DNA of 64,000 nt from Sphingobacterium corticibacterium (lineage in GTDB: Bacteria > Bacteroidota > Bacteroidia > Sphingobacteriales > Sphingobacteriaceae). Below, in pieces: positions 17,748 through 26,000 of the stretch. Each line of letters opens with the position of its first letter. Position 1 is the first letter of the stretch. A program made the position numbers and the translations under genes. Where the stretch lies: NCBI RefSeq assembly GCF_004208525.1, contig NZ_SGIT01000001.1, positions 992,001 through 1,056,000 of the forward strand, given 5' to 3'. Below the pieces are notes generated by a model, which did no database searches, had not been told where the DNA came from, and saw nothing but the letters and a program-made list of their open reading frames with translations.

Positions 17748-18829
17748 GGCGCTTGGCGTTTCTCCCAAGCAATAACCAAACGATTCATCAGCGAGTAACG
17801 CGCCATACCTTCAGGTTGATTATTATGGCGTAAATAGCTTCCATAAAATAAGTTAGTCAACCGATTAAACGTGCCATAGTATTGTTGCCAAAAAAGACGT
17901 TCTTCTTCATAATCACTCCGAACCTCTGCTGAGAGCTTGGACACATACGAAGTATAAAGTGCTTTATCCTGAAAATAGAGTGGTCGAAGCAAATATTGGA
18001 CGGTTTCATAATAAGCCGCATACCGATACCACGTATTCGAATGATCGCGAAGCATCAGAAAAGCGATGAAATTACATTCGTCTTCAAAACCTATTCCCAT
18101 CTGATGCGCTAATTCGTGTACTACTGTAAAGGGATAAGAGATTATGGGCATGATACCATTTACTTGAACCTCTTGTGTAAAGGGATTAAAATAGCCTGTT
18201 ACTGTAAAATAGGAGACCAACGTACTCGACAAAGGTTGCTTTGCCCAAACTTGCGTAGGAGAAAGCATGGGTAAACGAGTGCTATTTTTTTCCATCAGCT
18301 GCTGCAAATCATGCCGTGCTTGCGCTTTATCCATGCGTGTGGTATCCAATTGTTCCCGAAGTTGATTGATTTCCGTGATATAACGATCGAGTATATCGAG
18401 GTAATCTTCTTGAACAATCGTATCGATTTGCAGCCCTAGTTGTTGCTGCAACGGTACGCGATAATAATTTAACCCCCAACTCACATAGAAATAAATATAG
18501 GTTCCAAGTAAGACGAGAACAAGCAGCATAAGCCGTCGCTGCACGATTCCCCATCTACGTTTAACCAGTGCGGCTACCGAAGACATCGCTATCCATAGCA
18601 AACTGCCTGATAAGAGTAGGTAGAATACATCGCCGATACTAAACGGCAGCCAACCGAATAACCATTTAGGTAAATGGGAAAAAAGTGGATAAAACTGGCG
18701 GCTATAATATTGCTCAACAAACGCCGGCGACTGTTTTATCCAAGATAAGATGAACATCACGATAAGACATACCGATACGGCAATCAGATATCCTTTTTTC
18801 TCGTTTTTGAAGTTAACTTTCGGTTTCAA
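17744..18829 (-). CDS. DUF3810 membrane protein with a zinc-metallopeptidase motif
   Basis: A 361-residue protein with three N-terminal membrane helices (about residues 14-32, 62-82 and 95-115) and a large outward domain. It matches DUF3810. The domain carries VVHELAHQMGIGFEDECNF, where HELAH is a gluzincin-like HExxH site and the downstream EDE offers a third zinc ligand. DUF3810 has no assigned function that I know of, but the motif points to a membrane-bound peptidase. The ATG at 18829 overlaps the end of the upstream gene by 17 bases in another frame, so the two are probably co-transcribed and translationally coupled. Confidence 0.85.
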   Translation of the reverse strand: MKPKVNFKNEKKGYLIAVSVCLIVMFILSWIKQSPAFVEQYYSRQFYPLFSHLPKWLFGWLPFSIGDVFYLLLSGSLLWIAMSSVAALVKRRWGIVQRRLMLLVLVLLGTYIYFYVSWGLNYYRVPLQQQLGLQIDTIVQEDYLDILDRYITEINQLREQLDTTRMDKAQARHDLQQLMEKNSTRLPMLSPTQVWAKQPLSSTLVSYFTVTGYFNPFTQEVQVNGIMPIISYPFTVVHELAHQMGIGFEDECNFIAFLMLRDHSNTWYRYAAYYETVQYLLRPLYFQDKALYTSYVSKLSAEVRSDYEEERLFWQQYYGTFNRLTNLFYGSYLRHNNQPEGMARYSLMNRLVIAWEKRQAP

Positions 18830-19868
18830 AATATAGTTTATAATAATTTAAACCCCGCTCGTCATCAAAACCAGATTCAATATAGTCTCGCTTACCATGT
18901 ACATAGATATGAAAATTCTTATCTAATTTAATAACCGATTTATAGGAAGCGGCCATTTTTTTTACTGCGGGAGACGCGATTTCAAAATTTGACTGAAATG
19001 GTGTATCGAATTCTTCCGCAAAGTTTTCTTGATATTCCTTAAACAGCGATGCTGCCTGCGGATTACCGATGACTTCTTCTTCAAATTCACCCTGATCAAA
19101 CGTCTCCTTTGTTTTAAAATAGTTCATCGAGCGATTTAAGAGATCGATTTTATCCGCACTTTCTAATTCAAATGCTTCGTCCAATTTATCATTGACGAAA
19201 TTCTTATATACTTTGAGCAAATTCCCCGTTTGCTGGAAATTATCGTTACGCGCTTTGATCTTCAAAAAGTCATCTTTCCAATAGACAGCTTCCGATTGAT
19301 TGGTTTGGTCTACGACTAGCACTTTATATCCTTCCTCCGCCTCTGTTTTTACAATAACTACCCCTTTATCCAATTTATTGATATTAATAGCCTCTTGCTC
19401 GTAATCAAGGTCAAAACCACCTGCATTTGGATACACTTTTAAATAGGCTTCTTTATTCTCCGATTTAAAAATCCCTATAGCATCATGCTCTTCACCTTCC
19501 AACTGTACATTTTTGAGCGCAACGACATATACTTCACCTGCTTTTATTTTCGGGTGTTCCGAAACCTCATACAAGTGCTTTGCCAATTGTTGGGACATAT
19601 CGTGAAAAGCTATCTTCCCTTCGAAATATTGTTTTGTGAAATAATAGACTTCATTGAGTTGCAAATCGTCGTTTGGATGAAAAAAGCGATAGACCTCATT
19701 CGCTTTGCTAAAAGGTTTCATAAAATACTGCATCAGTAAATCCGGCAGTATTTCGTCCTGTGAAATCGCAATAGGCGTATCGGATAACACATAAAACTCA
19801 TCCTGTGCTTTATTCCCAACGCGATGTATGGAGAGTTGTTCAAAAGTTGCGTCTTGATGGAAGAACAT
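18813..19868 (-). CDS. Nucleoid-associated protein (NdpA/YejK family)
   Basis: A 351-residue cytosolic protein of the 37-kDa nucleoid-associated family. Family-like segments are the N-terminal FEQLSIHRVGNKAQDEFYVLSD, HLYEVSEHPKIKAGEVYVV, GIFKSENKEAYLKV and the C-terminal IDLLNRSMNYFK. E. coli YejK associates with the nucleoid and interacts with topoisomerase IV; the Bacteroidota branch has not been studied to my knowledge. The gene overlaps the DUF3810 gene by 17 bases and starts 37 bases after the histone-deacetylase-like gene, so the three may form one operon. Confidence 0.85.
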   Translation of the reverse strand: MFFHQDATFEQLSIHRVGNKAQDEFYVLSDTPIAISQDEILPDLLMQYFMKPFSKANEVYRFFHPNDDLQLNEVYYFTKQYFEGKIAFHDMSQQLAKHLYEVSEHPKIKAGEVYVVALKNVQLEGEEHDAIGIFKSENKEAYLKVYPNAGGFDLDYEQEAININKLDKGVVIVKTEAEEGYKVLVVDQTNQSEAVYWKDDFLKIKARNDNFQQTGNLLKVYKNFVNDKLDEAFELESADKIDLLNRSMNYFKTKETFDQGEFEEEVIGNPQAASLFKEYQENFAEEFDTPFQSNFEIASPAVKKMAASYKSVIKLDKNFHIYVHGKRDYIESGFDDERGLNYYKLYFETES

Positions 19869-19905
19869 TTTTTAATATTAAAGATTAATTTTCTTATTGA
19901 ATTTA

Positions 19906-20811
19906 TTAAAAGCCAAAAATATCGATGGCTGTTTTATAGGTGCTCACATGTGCGTTCACTATATCTTTGATGTGCTCCGAATAACCTCCACCCATACTAA
20001 TCTGTACGGGAAGCCCCTGCTGTCGGCATTTATCTAAGACTAATTCATCCCGATGGCGACAACCGGCTGCCGTCAATTTAAGCTTTCCCAATTTATCGGT
20101 CGCTAAAATATCAACTCCAGCTTGATAAAACACAAAATCAGGCATAAAAACTGTAAATATTTTATCGAGGTTCTCTTTTAATAAGGCCAGATAGGCTTCA
20201 TCATCCATGCCATCTGGCAAGGGTATATCCAAATCTGAACATTCTTTAACAAAGGGAAAGTTTTTATCACCATGCATAGAAAAAGTAAATACGCAGGGAT
20301 GCTCTTCAAAAATATGAGCGGTACCGTTTCCTTGATGTACATCTAAATCGATGATCAATATCCTCTTTGCCAGCTTCTGATCCAATAGATAAGCGGCTGC
20401 CACCGCTTGGTCATTAAGCAGGCAAAAACCTTCTCCGAAATCGCGCCCGGCATGGTGTGTCCCACCGGCAACATTGAAAGCCACTCCATGCTCTAAAGCG
20501 TATGTACATGCTTGAATTGTTCCATCCAGAATATACCGCTCACGGTCTACCAAAGATTGCGAAAGCGGAAATCCAATTCTACGCACCATTTTCGCGTCCA
20601 GCGAAAGATCCGTCAATGCCGTGACATACGATGCGTCATGCGCCAATACAATAGTGGATACATCAACCTGTCTCGGTTCAAAAAAGCAATCTGTCGAAAC
20701 CAACCCCTCGTAAAGCAGCTGCGCTGGAATAAGCTCATATTTCACCATAGGGAAACGATGTCCCGTTCGCACGGGATGGACATAAGCTGGATGATAGGCT
20801 ATTCGTAACAC
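19906..20811 (-). CDS. Histone deacetylase family (class II-like) deacetylase
   Basis: A zinc-dependent amidohydrolase of 301 residues in the HDAC/AcuC/acetylpolyamine amidohydrolase superfamily. The zinc and catalytic residues are present: GGTHHAGRDFGEGFCLLND with the His-His dyad, IIDLDVHQGNGT with the Asp and His zinc ligands, QAGVDIL with the last Asp ligand, and the GGGYS tail. Bacterial members remove acetyl groups from small molecules or lysines. The substrate is not evident. Transcription continues toward the nucleoid-associated gene 37 bases downstream. Confidence 0.9.
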   Translation of the reverse strand: MLRIAYHPAYVHPVRTGHRFPMVKYELIPAQLLYEGLVSTDCFFEPRQVDVSTIVLAHDASYVTALTDLSLDAKMVRRIGFPLSQSLVDRERYILDGTIQACTYALEHGVAFNVAGGTHHAGRDFGEGFCLLNDQAVAAAYLLDQKLAKRILIIDLDVHQGNGTAHIFEEHPCVFTFSMHGDKNFPFVKECSDLDIPLPDGMDDEAYLALLKENLDKIFTVFMPDFVFYQAGVDILATDKLGKLKLTAAGCRHRDELVLDKCRQQGLPVQISMGGGYSEHIKDIVNAHVSTYKTAIDIFGF

Positions 20812-20892
20812 AACATTTTTGTTTTATTCCTCGCGAAGTTAAAGGATATTTTTTTATCTTCGAAAACGACAGACCGAATCAATTGATCAGAA

Positions 20893-21552
20893 ATGGAAGA
20901 AACAAACAATTTACCTATTCTAAGTGCTGAAGAATTACGTGTTTTGGGTTCACTTCTCGAAAAATCCAAAACAACACCTGAATATTACCCTATGACTTTA
21001 AATGGTTTACAGACGGCATGTAATCAGAAAACCTCTCGTAAACCTGTCGTTTCGTACGATGAAAACACCATTATAGAGGCTTTGGATAGGTTAAGAAAAA
21101 GAGGATTGGTGTCTACTGCAGTCGGCGGCGGAAGCCGTGTGACGAAATACAAACACAATCTTGCCATACAATACCCTTTAATTCCTCAAGAATTGGCGGC
21201 GCTGTGTTTACTGATCCTCCGCGGACCTTTAACGCCCGGTGAGATCAATTCCAATGCGGGGAGATTGTTTAATTTTGAAAGTATTGATGAAGTACAAGAG
21301 GTGTTAAACCGTCTGCAAGAACAGGAGCCTGCTTTTGTAAAACAATTGGCGAAGCGTCCTGGTCAGAAAGAAGTACGTTATGTACATTTGCTTGGCGACG
21401 TAAACGAGGAAGATTATGAAAATCTTTCGAGTTCTTCAGACAGCAGCTCACCAAGTCGTATACACGAATTGGAAGAACGTGTGAGTACCTTGGAAGAACA
21501 ACTGGCTGCGTTAAAAAAAGAATTTGACAATCTGATGGAACAATTGTCGTAG
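20893..21552 (+). CDS. YceH family protein (DUF480)
   Basis: A 219-residue protein of the YceH/DUF480 family. Two tandem winged-helix domains are present: LSAEELRVLGSLLEKSKTTPEYYPMT-type opening with NGLQTACNQKTSR, then LAALCLLILRGPLTPGEI. A Ser-rich linker and a C-terminal coiled coil (about residues 188-217, HELEERVSTLEEQL) follow. The fold suggests DNA binding or protein assembly, but the biological role is not settled. It is divergent from the deacetylase gene and is followed by the two small peptide genes. Confidence 0.9.
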   Translation: MEETNNLPILSAEELRVLGSLLEKSKTTPEYYPMTLNGLQTACNQKTSRKPVVSYDENTIIEALDRLRKRGLVSTAVGGGSRVTKYKHNLAIQYPLIPQELAALCLLILRGPLTPGEINSNAGRLFNFESIDEVQEVLNRLQEQEPAFVKQLAKRPGQKEVRYVHLLGDVNEEDYENLSSSSDSSSPSRIHELEERVSTLEEQLAALKKEFDNLMEQLS

Positions 21553-21639
21553 ACTGTTGCTTTTTAATGATTTCTACCGTTTAATATATTAAGGCACAGC
21601 TTTTGCTACCCTTGCACGTATAACTAACGGTAAAAAATA

Positions 21640-21729
21640 ATGAAAAGAACACCTGCGACAACATTCGTAATACTAGCCTTCATAGCGCTAGTATTAATAT
21701 TTGCAACTACATGTGCGGGGTTAGACTAA
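21640..21729 (+). CDS. Small hydrophobic peptide A, 29 aa (tandem paralogue)
   Basis: The frame begins MKRTPATT, continues as one hydrophobic helix of about 15 residues rich in I, L, V, A and F, and ends IFATTCAGLD before TAA. It is too short for standard ORF calling, but a paralogue follows at 21837 with 16 of 29 residues identical at equal length. The two differ by many synonymous third-base changes in the conserved ends, which points to selection on the peptide. A -7-like box, TACCCTTG (one mismatch), lies at 21607-21614. The basic N-terminus and single helix suggest an inner-membrane peptide. The Cys near the end could be lipidated, leaving only CAGLD, but Thr before the Cys is a poor lipobox. 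Function unknown: a type I toxin-like or entericidin-like peptide is possible. Confidence 0.7.
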   Translation: MKRTPATTFVILAFIALVLIFATTCAGLD

Positions 21730-21836
21730 ACCAGCAAAGTCGACGATTATCTACAGAACGACAATTATCTTATCCCTGTATAAAATAAGGCATGTCTTTT
21801 GTTGTTTTCTATTCAGAAAACTGAAAGGATGAAGTC

Positions 21837-21926
21837 ATGAGAAGAACACCATACACCACCATAACAATCGTTGCATTAGTTGTGTTAATAATGATATTTG
21901 TGACGACCTGTGCAGGTACAGCGTAA
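21837..21926 (+). CDS. Small hydrophobic peptide B, 29 aa (tandem paralogue)
   Basis: The peptide begins MRRTPYTT, has one hydrophobic helix and ends IFVTTCAGTA before TAA. It has exactly the same length as peptide A. The shared pattern is M-[KR]-R-T-P-x-T-T at the start and I-F-x-T-T-C-A-G at the end. An AAAGGA ribosome-binding-site-like sequence lies 8 bases before the ATG. It stops 7 bases before the convergent symporter stop at 21934. The 107 bases between peptides A and B hold no other frame I can support. Confidence 0.7.
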   Translation: MRRTPYTTITIVALVVLIMIFVTTCAGTA

Positions 21927-21933
21927 ATCGATT

Positions 21934-23415
21934 TTACTCTTTTTCCCAAAAGTCTGCATTTTTAATCCCTAGTTCTTTAGGATTAAAATTGGGATCTTTA
22001 ATTCCCGCTTTACGCTTTTTGGTATAGTCGTTCCATACTTTCAAAGCGGGTTTACTAAGTAACAAGATAGCGATTAAATTTACCCAAGCCATTAATCCTA
22101 CACCAATATCTCCCAAATCCCAGGCTAAGCCGGCTGTCCTAACTGTACCAAAATAAGTCGCCGCGAGAAAACCGATCCGTAGTATCCATATAACCACTTT
22201 CGTATTACCGTTTTTAAAGATGTACGCCATATTGGTTTCCGCATAATAGTAATATGCCATAATTGTAGTAAAAGCAAAAAAGAATAAGGCTATAGCGACG
22301 AATTGGTTTCCAATAGACGGGAAATGATGTGCGACAGCGGCCTGTGTAAAGCCACCTGCCTCTACCCCCGGCACGTGTTCGATTACAAAAGTCAATGCAT
22401 TTCCGGAAGCATCAAATGTCTCTCCAGTATTAAACATCCCGGTAAATAAAATCATAAAAGCAGTTGCAGTACAAACAAATAACGTGTCTACATATACAGA
22501 AAAAGCCTGTACCAATCCCTGTTGAGCTGGATGTTTCACCTCTGCTGCAGCGGCGGCGTGGGGCGCCGTTCCCTGCCCCGCCTCATTGGAGTATATCCCC
22601 CTTTTCACACCCCAAGCGATAGCCATTCCAACAACCCCACCAAAGGTCGCATCCATACTAAAGGCCGATGTGAGAATGAGTTTTAACACTGCCGGAATCT
22701 GTGAAAAATTCAGCGCAATGATCACTAAAGCCATTAAAATATAAGCACCTGCCATAAAAGGAACAATATATTCAGAGGCTTGCCCCAAACGTTTTACACC
22801 ACCTATAATAATAATCGCCAACAAGATAATAACCCCTATTCCTATCCAGCTAATAGGGAAGTCTATACCTAAAATAGGAAGTGAGGTCAATTGTATATTA
22901 AAAGCATTGGATACGGTCCCGTTAATGGCATTACTCTGCACACCTGGTAGAAGGAACCCTGTACTGACAATCGTAACAATTGCAAAGAGGACCGCATACC
23001 ACTTCACACCTAATCCTTTTTCAATATAATAAGCTGGCCCGCCCCGATATTCGCCATCTTGCTCCTGCTTGTAAACCTGCCCTAAAGTTGCTTCAACAAA
23101 AGCAGAAGCAGAACCCAGAAAAGCAATTGCCCACATCCAAAAAACGGCTCCTGGCCCCCCCATAAAGATTGCTGTTGCCACACCCACAATATTACCCGTA
23201 CCAACCCGTCCCGATATGGCTAACGCGAATGCTTGAAAGGAAGAGATACCTTTATCAGAGTCGCGTTTTACAAATAACAAACGTAACATCTCCTTTATGT
23301 AAGCTACCTGTAGAAATCGGGTGCGAAATGAAAAATACAGTCCGGTAAACAAACAGAGATAAATAAAAAAATCACTCCAGACAAGGTTAGACACTACTTT
23401 TACAATACTTTCCAT
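21934..23415 (-). CDS. Sodium:alanine/glycine symporter (AGCS family)
   Basis: An inner-membrane amino-acid carrier of about 493 residues with some ten or more membrane helices. It belongs to the AGCS family by AISGRVGTGNIVGVATAIFMGGPGAVFWMW, GGPAYYIEKGLG, and AWGVKRGIYSNEAGQGTAPHAAAAA. It imports alanine or glycine with sodium. The open frame extends upstream to 23613, but that extension is basic, low-complexity and overlaps the divergent gene at 23607. The ATG at 23415 (MESIVKVV) is where family homology begins, so I placed the start there. Confidence 0.92.
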   Translation of the reverse strand: MESIVKVVSNLVWSDFFIYLCLFTGLYFSFRTRFLQVAYIKEMLRLLFVKRDSDKGISSFQAFALAISGRVGTGNIVGVATAIFMGGPGAVFWMWAIAFLGSASAFVEATLGQVYKQEQDGEYRGGPAYYIEKGLGVKWYAVLFAIVTIVSTGFLLPGVQSNAINGTVSNAFNIQLTSLPILGIDFPISWIGIGVIILLAIIIIGGVKRLGQASEYIVPFMAGAYILMALVIIALNFSQIPAVLKLILTSAFSMDATFGGVVGMAIAWGVKRGIYSNEAGQGTAPHAAAAAEVKHPAQQGLVQAFSVYVDTLFVCTATAFMILFTGMFNTGETFDASGNALTFVIEHVPGVEAGGFTQAAVAHHFPSIGNQFVAIALFFFAFTTIMAYYYYAETNMAYIFKNGNTKVVIWILRIGFLAATYFGTVRTAGLAWDLGDIGVGLMAWVNLIAILLLSKPALKVWNDYTKKRKAGIKDPNFNPKELGIKNADFWEKE

Positions 23416-23579
23416 ATGTTTTTTTGACGCGTTCGGTTGTGTACGGTTATTTCTACGGCTTAAAGAAAAGATTTTTTTTGCAAAAAGACATACATTTTTT
23501 ATATAATCTTCCAAAATTCTTTTTCTGGAGCGATACATGTAAGTTTTCCACCCTACCCCACTTCTTACAGAAAATGCCT

Positions 23580-23587
23580 TATCTTTG
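23580..23587 (+). promoter_or_regulatory. -7 promoter box for the CDF transporter gene
   Basis: TATCTTTG is a perfect TAnnTTTG match, 19 bases before the ATG at 23607. No clear -33 element is visible. Confidence 0.55.
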
Positions 23588-23606
23588 AATAAAATGGGAC
23601 GATATA

Positions 23607-24497
23607 ATGTCAAATTCGGATAAGGCGATTAGAACAACTTACTTTAGTATACTGACCAACTTTTTGTTGGCATTGGTGAAGTGGTTAGCCGGTTACTTCG
23701 GTCATTCCCATGCCTTGATTGCCGATGCCATTGAATCTACCGCCGATATTTTTTCTTCGTTTTTGGTATTATTAGGATTAAAATATTCTAAACGTCCAGC
23801 TGACCAGACACACCCTTACGGACATGGACGTATAGAGCCTTTGATTACCTTTATCGTTGTTATTTTCCTTATTGTTTCAGCTTTCATTATTGCGAAAGAG
23901 AGTATCCATAACATTCAGACACCACACGAGGCACCCAAATCCTGGACATTATATGTATTAGGAGCAATTATTATCTGGAAGGAAATTTCTTTCCGGGTGA
24001 TCATGAGAAGGAGTAAAAAACTCAACAGCACCTCCCTCAAAGCTGATGCTTGGCATCACCGTAGTGATGCTATTACGTCGGTAGCTGCTTTTATCGGTAT
24101 ATCGGTAGCTTTGATTTTCGGTGAGGGATATGAAAGTGCGGATGATTGGGCAGCATTATTGGCTTCCGGATTAATCATCTATAATTGTTACGGCATATTT
24201 CGGCCGGCATTGGCCGAAATCATGGATGAAAACCGCTATGAAGAGCTGGAGGAAGAAGTTCGTCAACACTCCCTTAATGTACCCGGAGTGGCGTTGATCG
24301 AAAAATGTTATATACGAAAAATTGGCATGCTATTCCAAATAGATTTGCATGCCGTCGTAAATCCTAACCTGTCTGTACGAGAAGGACACACGATAGCTCA
24401 CGATCTCAAAGACTATCTAATCGCAAACCTAGATAACATCGGAAATGTCTTCGTGCATATTGAGCCGTTTGAGGGGGATACACACCAAAAAAGCTAA
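23607..24497 (+). CDS. Cation diffusion facilitator family transporter
   Basis: A 296-residue metal/proton antiporter of the CDF family. The first metal site is in helix 2 (HALIADAIESTADIFSS), followed by the loop HPYGHGRIEPL. The second helical metal site is LKADAWHHRSDAITS, with the HxxxD pattern typical of Zn/Co/Cd or Fe exporters. A C-terminal cytoplasmic domain ends in HIEPFEGD. It exports divalent cations from the cytosol; which one is not clear. It is divergent from the symporter and ends 27 bases from the convergent PUL. Confidence 0.93.
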   Translation: MSNSDKAIRTTYFSILTNFLLALVKWLAGYFGHSHALIADAIESTADIFSSFLVLLGLKYSKRPADQTHPYGHGRIEPLITFIVVIFLIVSAFIIAKESIHNIQTPHEAPKSWTLYVLGAIIIWKEISFRVIMRRSKKLNSTSLKADAWHHRSDAITSVAAFIGISVALIFGEGYESADDWAALLASGLIIYNCYGIFRPALAEIMDENRYEELEEEVRQHSLNVPGVALIEKCYIRKIGMLFQIDLHAVVNPNLSVREGHTIAHDLKDYLIANLDNIGNVFVHIEPFEGDTHQKS

Positions 24498-24524
24498 ATA
24501 ATGACCGTTTCTATAGGTAAATAT

Positions 24525-25973
24525 TTATTCCGAAAAAAGCCCCATATCTGCCAAGTCAGCTTTCATTAGATAAACATTGTAGGGCATCCACATAGACATC
24601 GTAAAATACAGGCTCTCACCTGTGACAGACAGGGGATGGAAATAAGAACCATATAGCTGCGCATAATCGTTTCCTGAAGCCAGCTCGTACGGCGCGCTCC
24701 AAGGACCGGTAAGCTCATCGGCGACACGCATCGTTATATTATACCGATCCTCATTGAAATAAGCGATTATCCATTTCTTAAATGTATTGCTGTAGATAAA
24801 AGACAGTTCGCCTACTTTGTCTTGTATAATAACAGTCGCTTTATGCTCATCCCCTTTTATCCACTGCCCTGTGGCGCTACTCCAATATTCATAATTCTCC
24901 TGGGTTTCGATATCTGTTTCGCGGAACCTACATAAGCTTGCCGGGCTATTTCGCCCAGTTTGTGTTCCGATCATGTACACATAACCATCCCGCTTAAAAT
25001 AGCCTCCCTGGCCAAAATTACTATTGGAGGAAAACAGGACATCTTCGCATTTCGTCCACGTTAATCCGTTATCGACAGATTTGTACATACCCGAATAATT
25101 CGTAATCCATCCATCCCATCTCTTCATATTAAAATAGTGTACATAGTCTGCCCCATTGGCACGAATAGCCGCCGTAGGGATAGAAGTCCAGTTACCATTA
25201 CCCGACTGATCCTTACCGCCATACACGATCTCGCGGGCATTACCGCTATTATCTAAGGCCATGTTACTAATCGACAAACCATCTTCCATGTTATTGTCTG
25301 TTGAAAAAGCTAGTACATTGGAACGCCAGCTCCCACCGTTTGGCCCCGGCTGGTTTGGTCGGGGTACGAAGTCCTGCCCGAACGTGTCACCGAAAAAAAT
25401 ACCATATTTTCCGGCATCCATTTCCCATATGATGCCTAAATCCGTTCCGCCCACATTCCAGTTTCCCGCGGTGTTATTCGGGCTTGCGAAATGTTCGCCT
25501 GCTATCGGGTTTCCGGTGACACGGGCAATACGTTCCACCTTACGGATGAAAAATCCCCAACGGTTATCAACATGCAGCACCAGATCTTTTGATACCCCTT
25601 CATCTTCATAATGGGCGGTCAGCAGCAGGTCGAAAGATTCGGGATCGGATGGTTGAATAGTATAACCAAACGTATACGATGCCGAAAGTTCATCTCGGTT
25701 TATCTTTGCCGAATACGTAGATCCTCCACTTTTTTTAACGGAGATATAAGCAATGGCGTTCAGATTTTTGAACGTTAAAACCGTGGTTGCTTTCTTCGTA
25801 TGCTTGTCGGGAATCAAATGTATATCGGTTGTCAGAATTTCATCCGTTGGTATATGTATAGGTTCGACTTCATTTTTACTACAGGAACTCCAGAGCAGTG
25901 CGTAGCAGAAAAAAACGAAATACAATGACCTTTTCCCTATGCATATACCAGCTAATCTGTTACGTTGTACCAT
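24525..25973 (-). CDS. DUF4185 lipoprotein, candidate GH183 endo-D-arabinanase
   Basis: The last gene of the PUL, 482 residues. The leader ends LWSSC (lipobox), so it is probably an outer-membrane or periplasmic lipoprotein. Residues from about 30 to 130 look like an extra beta-domain. From about 165 on the DUF4185 pattern is clear: GGTDLGIIWEM, FFGDTFG, WRSNVLAFSTD, TSIPTAAI, GWITNYSGMYKSVDNG and AYFNEDRYNI. DUF4185 is a five-bladed-propeller family. Family GH183, endo-D-arabinanases from Dysgonomonas gadei and mycobacteria, was founded on part of it. Membership in that active subset cannot be decided by eye. The GH172 enzyme, isomerase and ribulokinase in the same locus support a D-arabinan substrate. 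Confidence 0.85.
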   Translation of the reverse strand: MVQRNRLAGICIGKRSLYFVFFCYALLWSSCSKNEVEPIHIPTDEILTTDIHLIPDKHTKKATTVLTFKNLNAIAYISVKKSGGSTYSAKINRDELSASYTFGYTIQPSDPESFDLLLTAHYEDEGVSKDLVLHVDNRWGFFIRKVERIARVTGNPIAGEHFASPNNTAGNWNVGGTDLGIIWEMDAGKYGIFFGDTFGQDFVPRPNQPGPNGGSWRSNVLAFSTDNNMEDGLSISNMALDNSGNAREIVYGGKDQSGNGNWTSIPTAAIRANGADYVHYFNMKRWDGWITNYSGMYKSVDNGLTWTKCEDVLFSSNSNFGQGGYFKRDGYVYMIGTQTGRNSPASLCRFRETDIETQENYEYWSSATGQWIKGDEHKATVIIQDKVGELSFIYSNTFKKWIIAYFNEDRYNITMRVADELTGPWSAPYELASGNDYAQLYGSYFHPLSVTGESLYFTMSMWMPYNVYLMKADLADMGLFSE

Positions 25974-26000
25974 ATCTTTTTAAGTATAAATCTTTTTTTC

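Noticed and set aside
21712..21720. Lipobox in peptide A (ATTC)
   Set aside because: Thr directly before Cys is a poor signal peptidase II site and only five residues would remain, so lipoprotein status is left open, not called.
23416..23613. N-terminal extension of the alanine symporter reading frame
   Set aside because: Basic low-complexity sequence with no family match, overlapping the divergent CDF gene and its promoter box. The family N-terminus begins at 23415.
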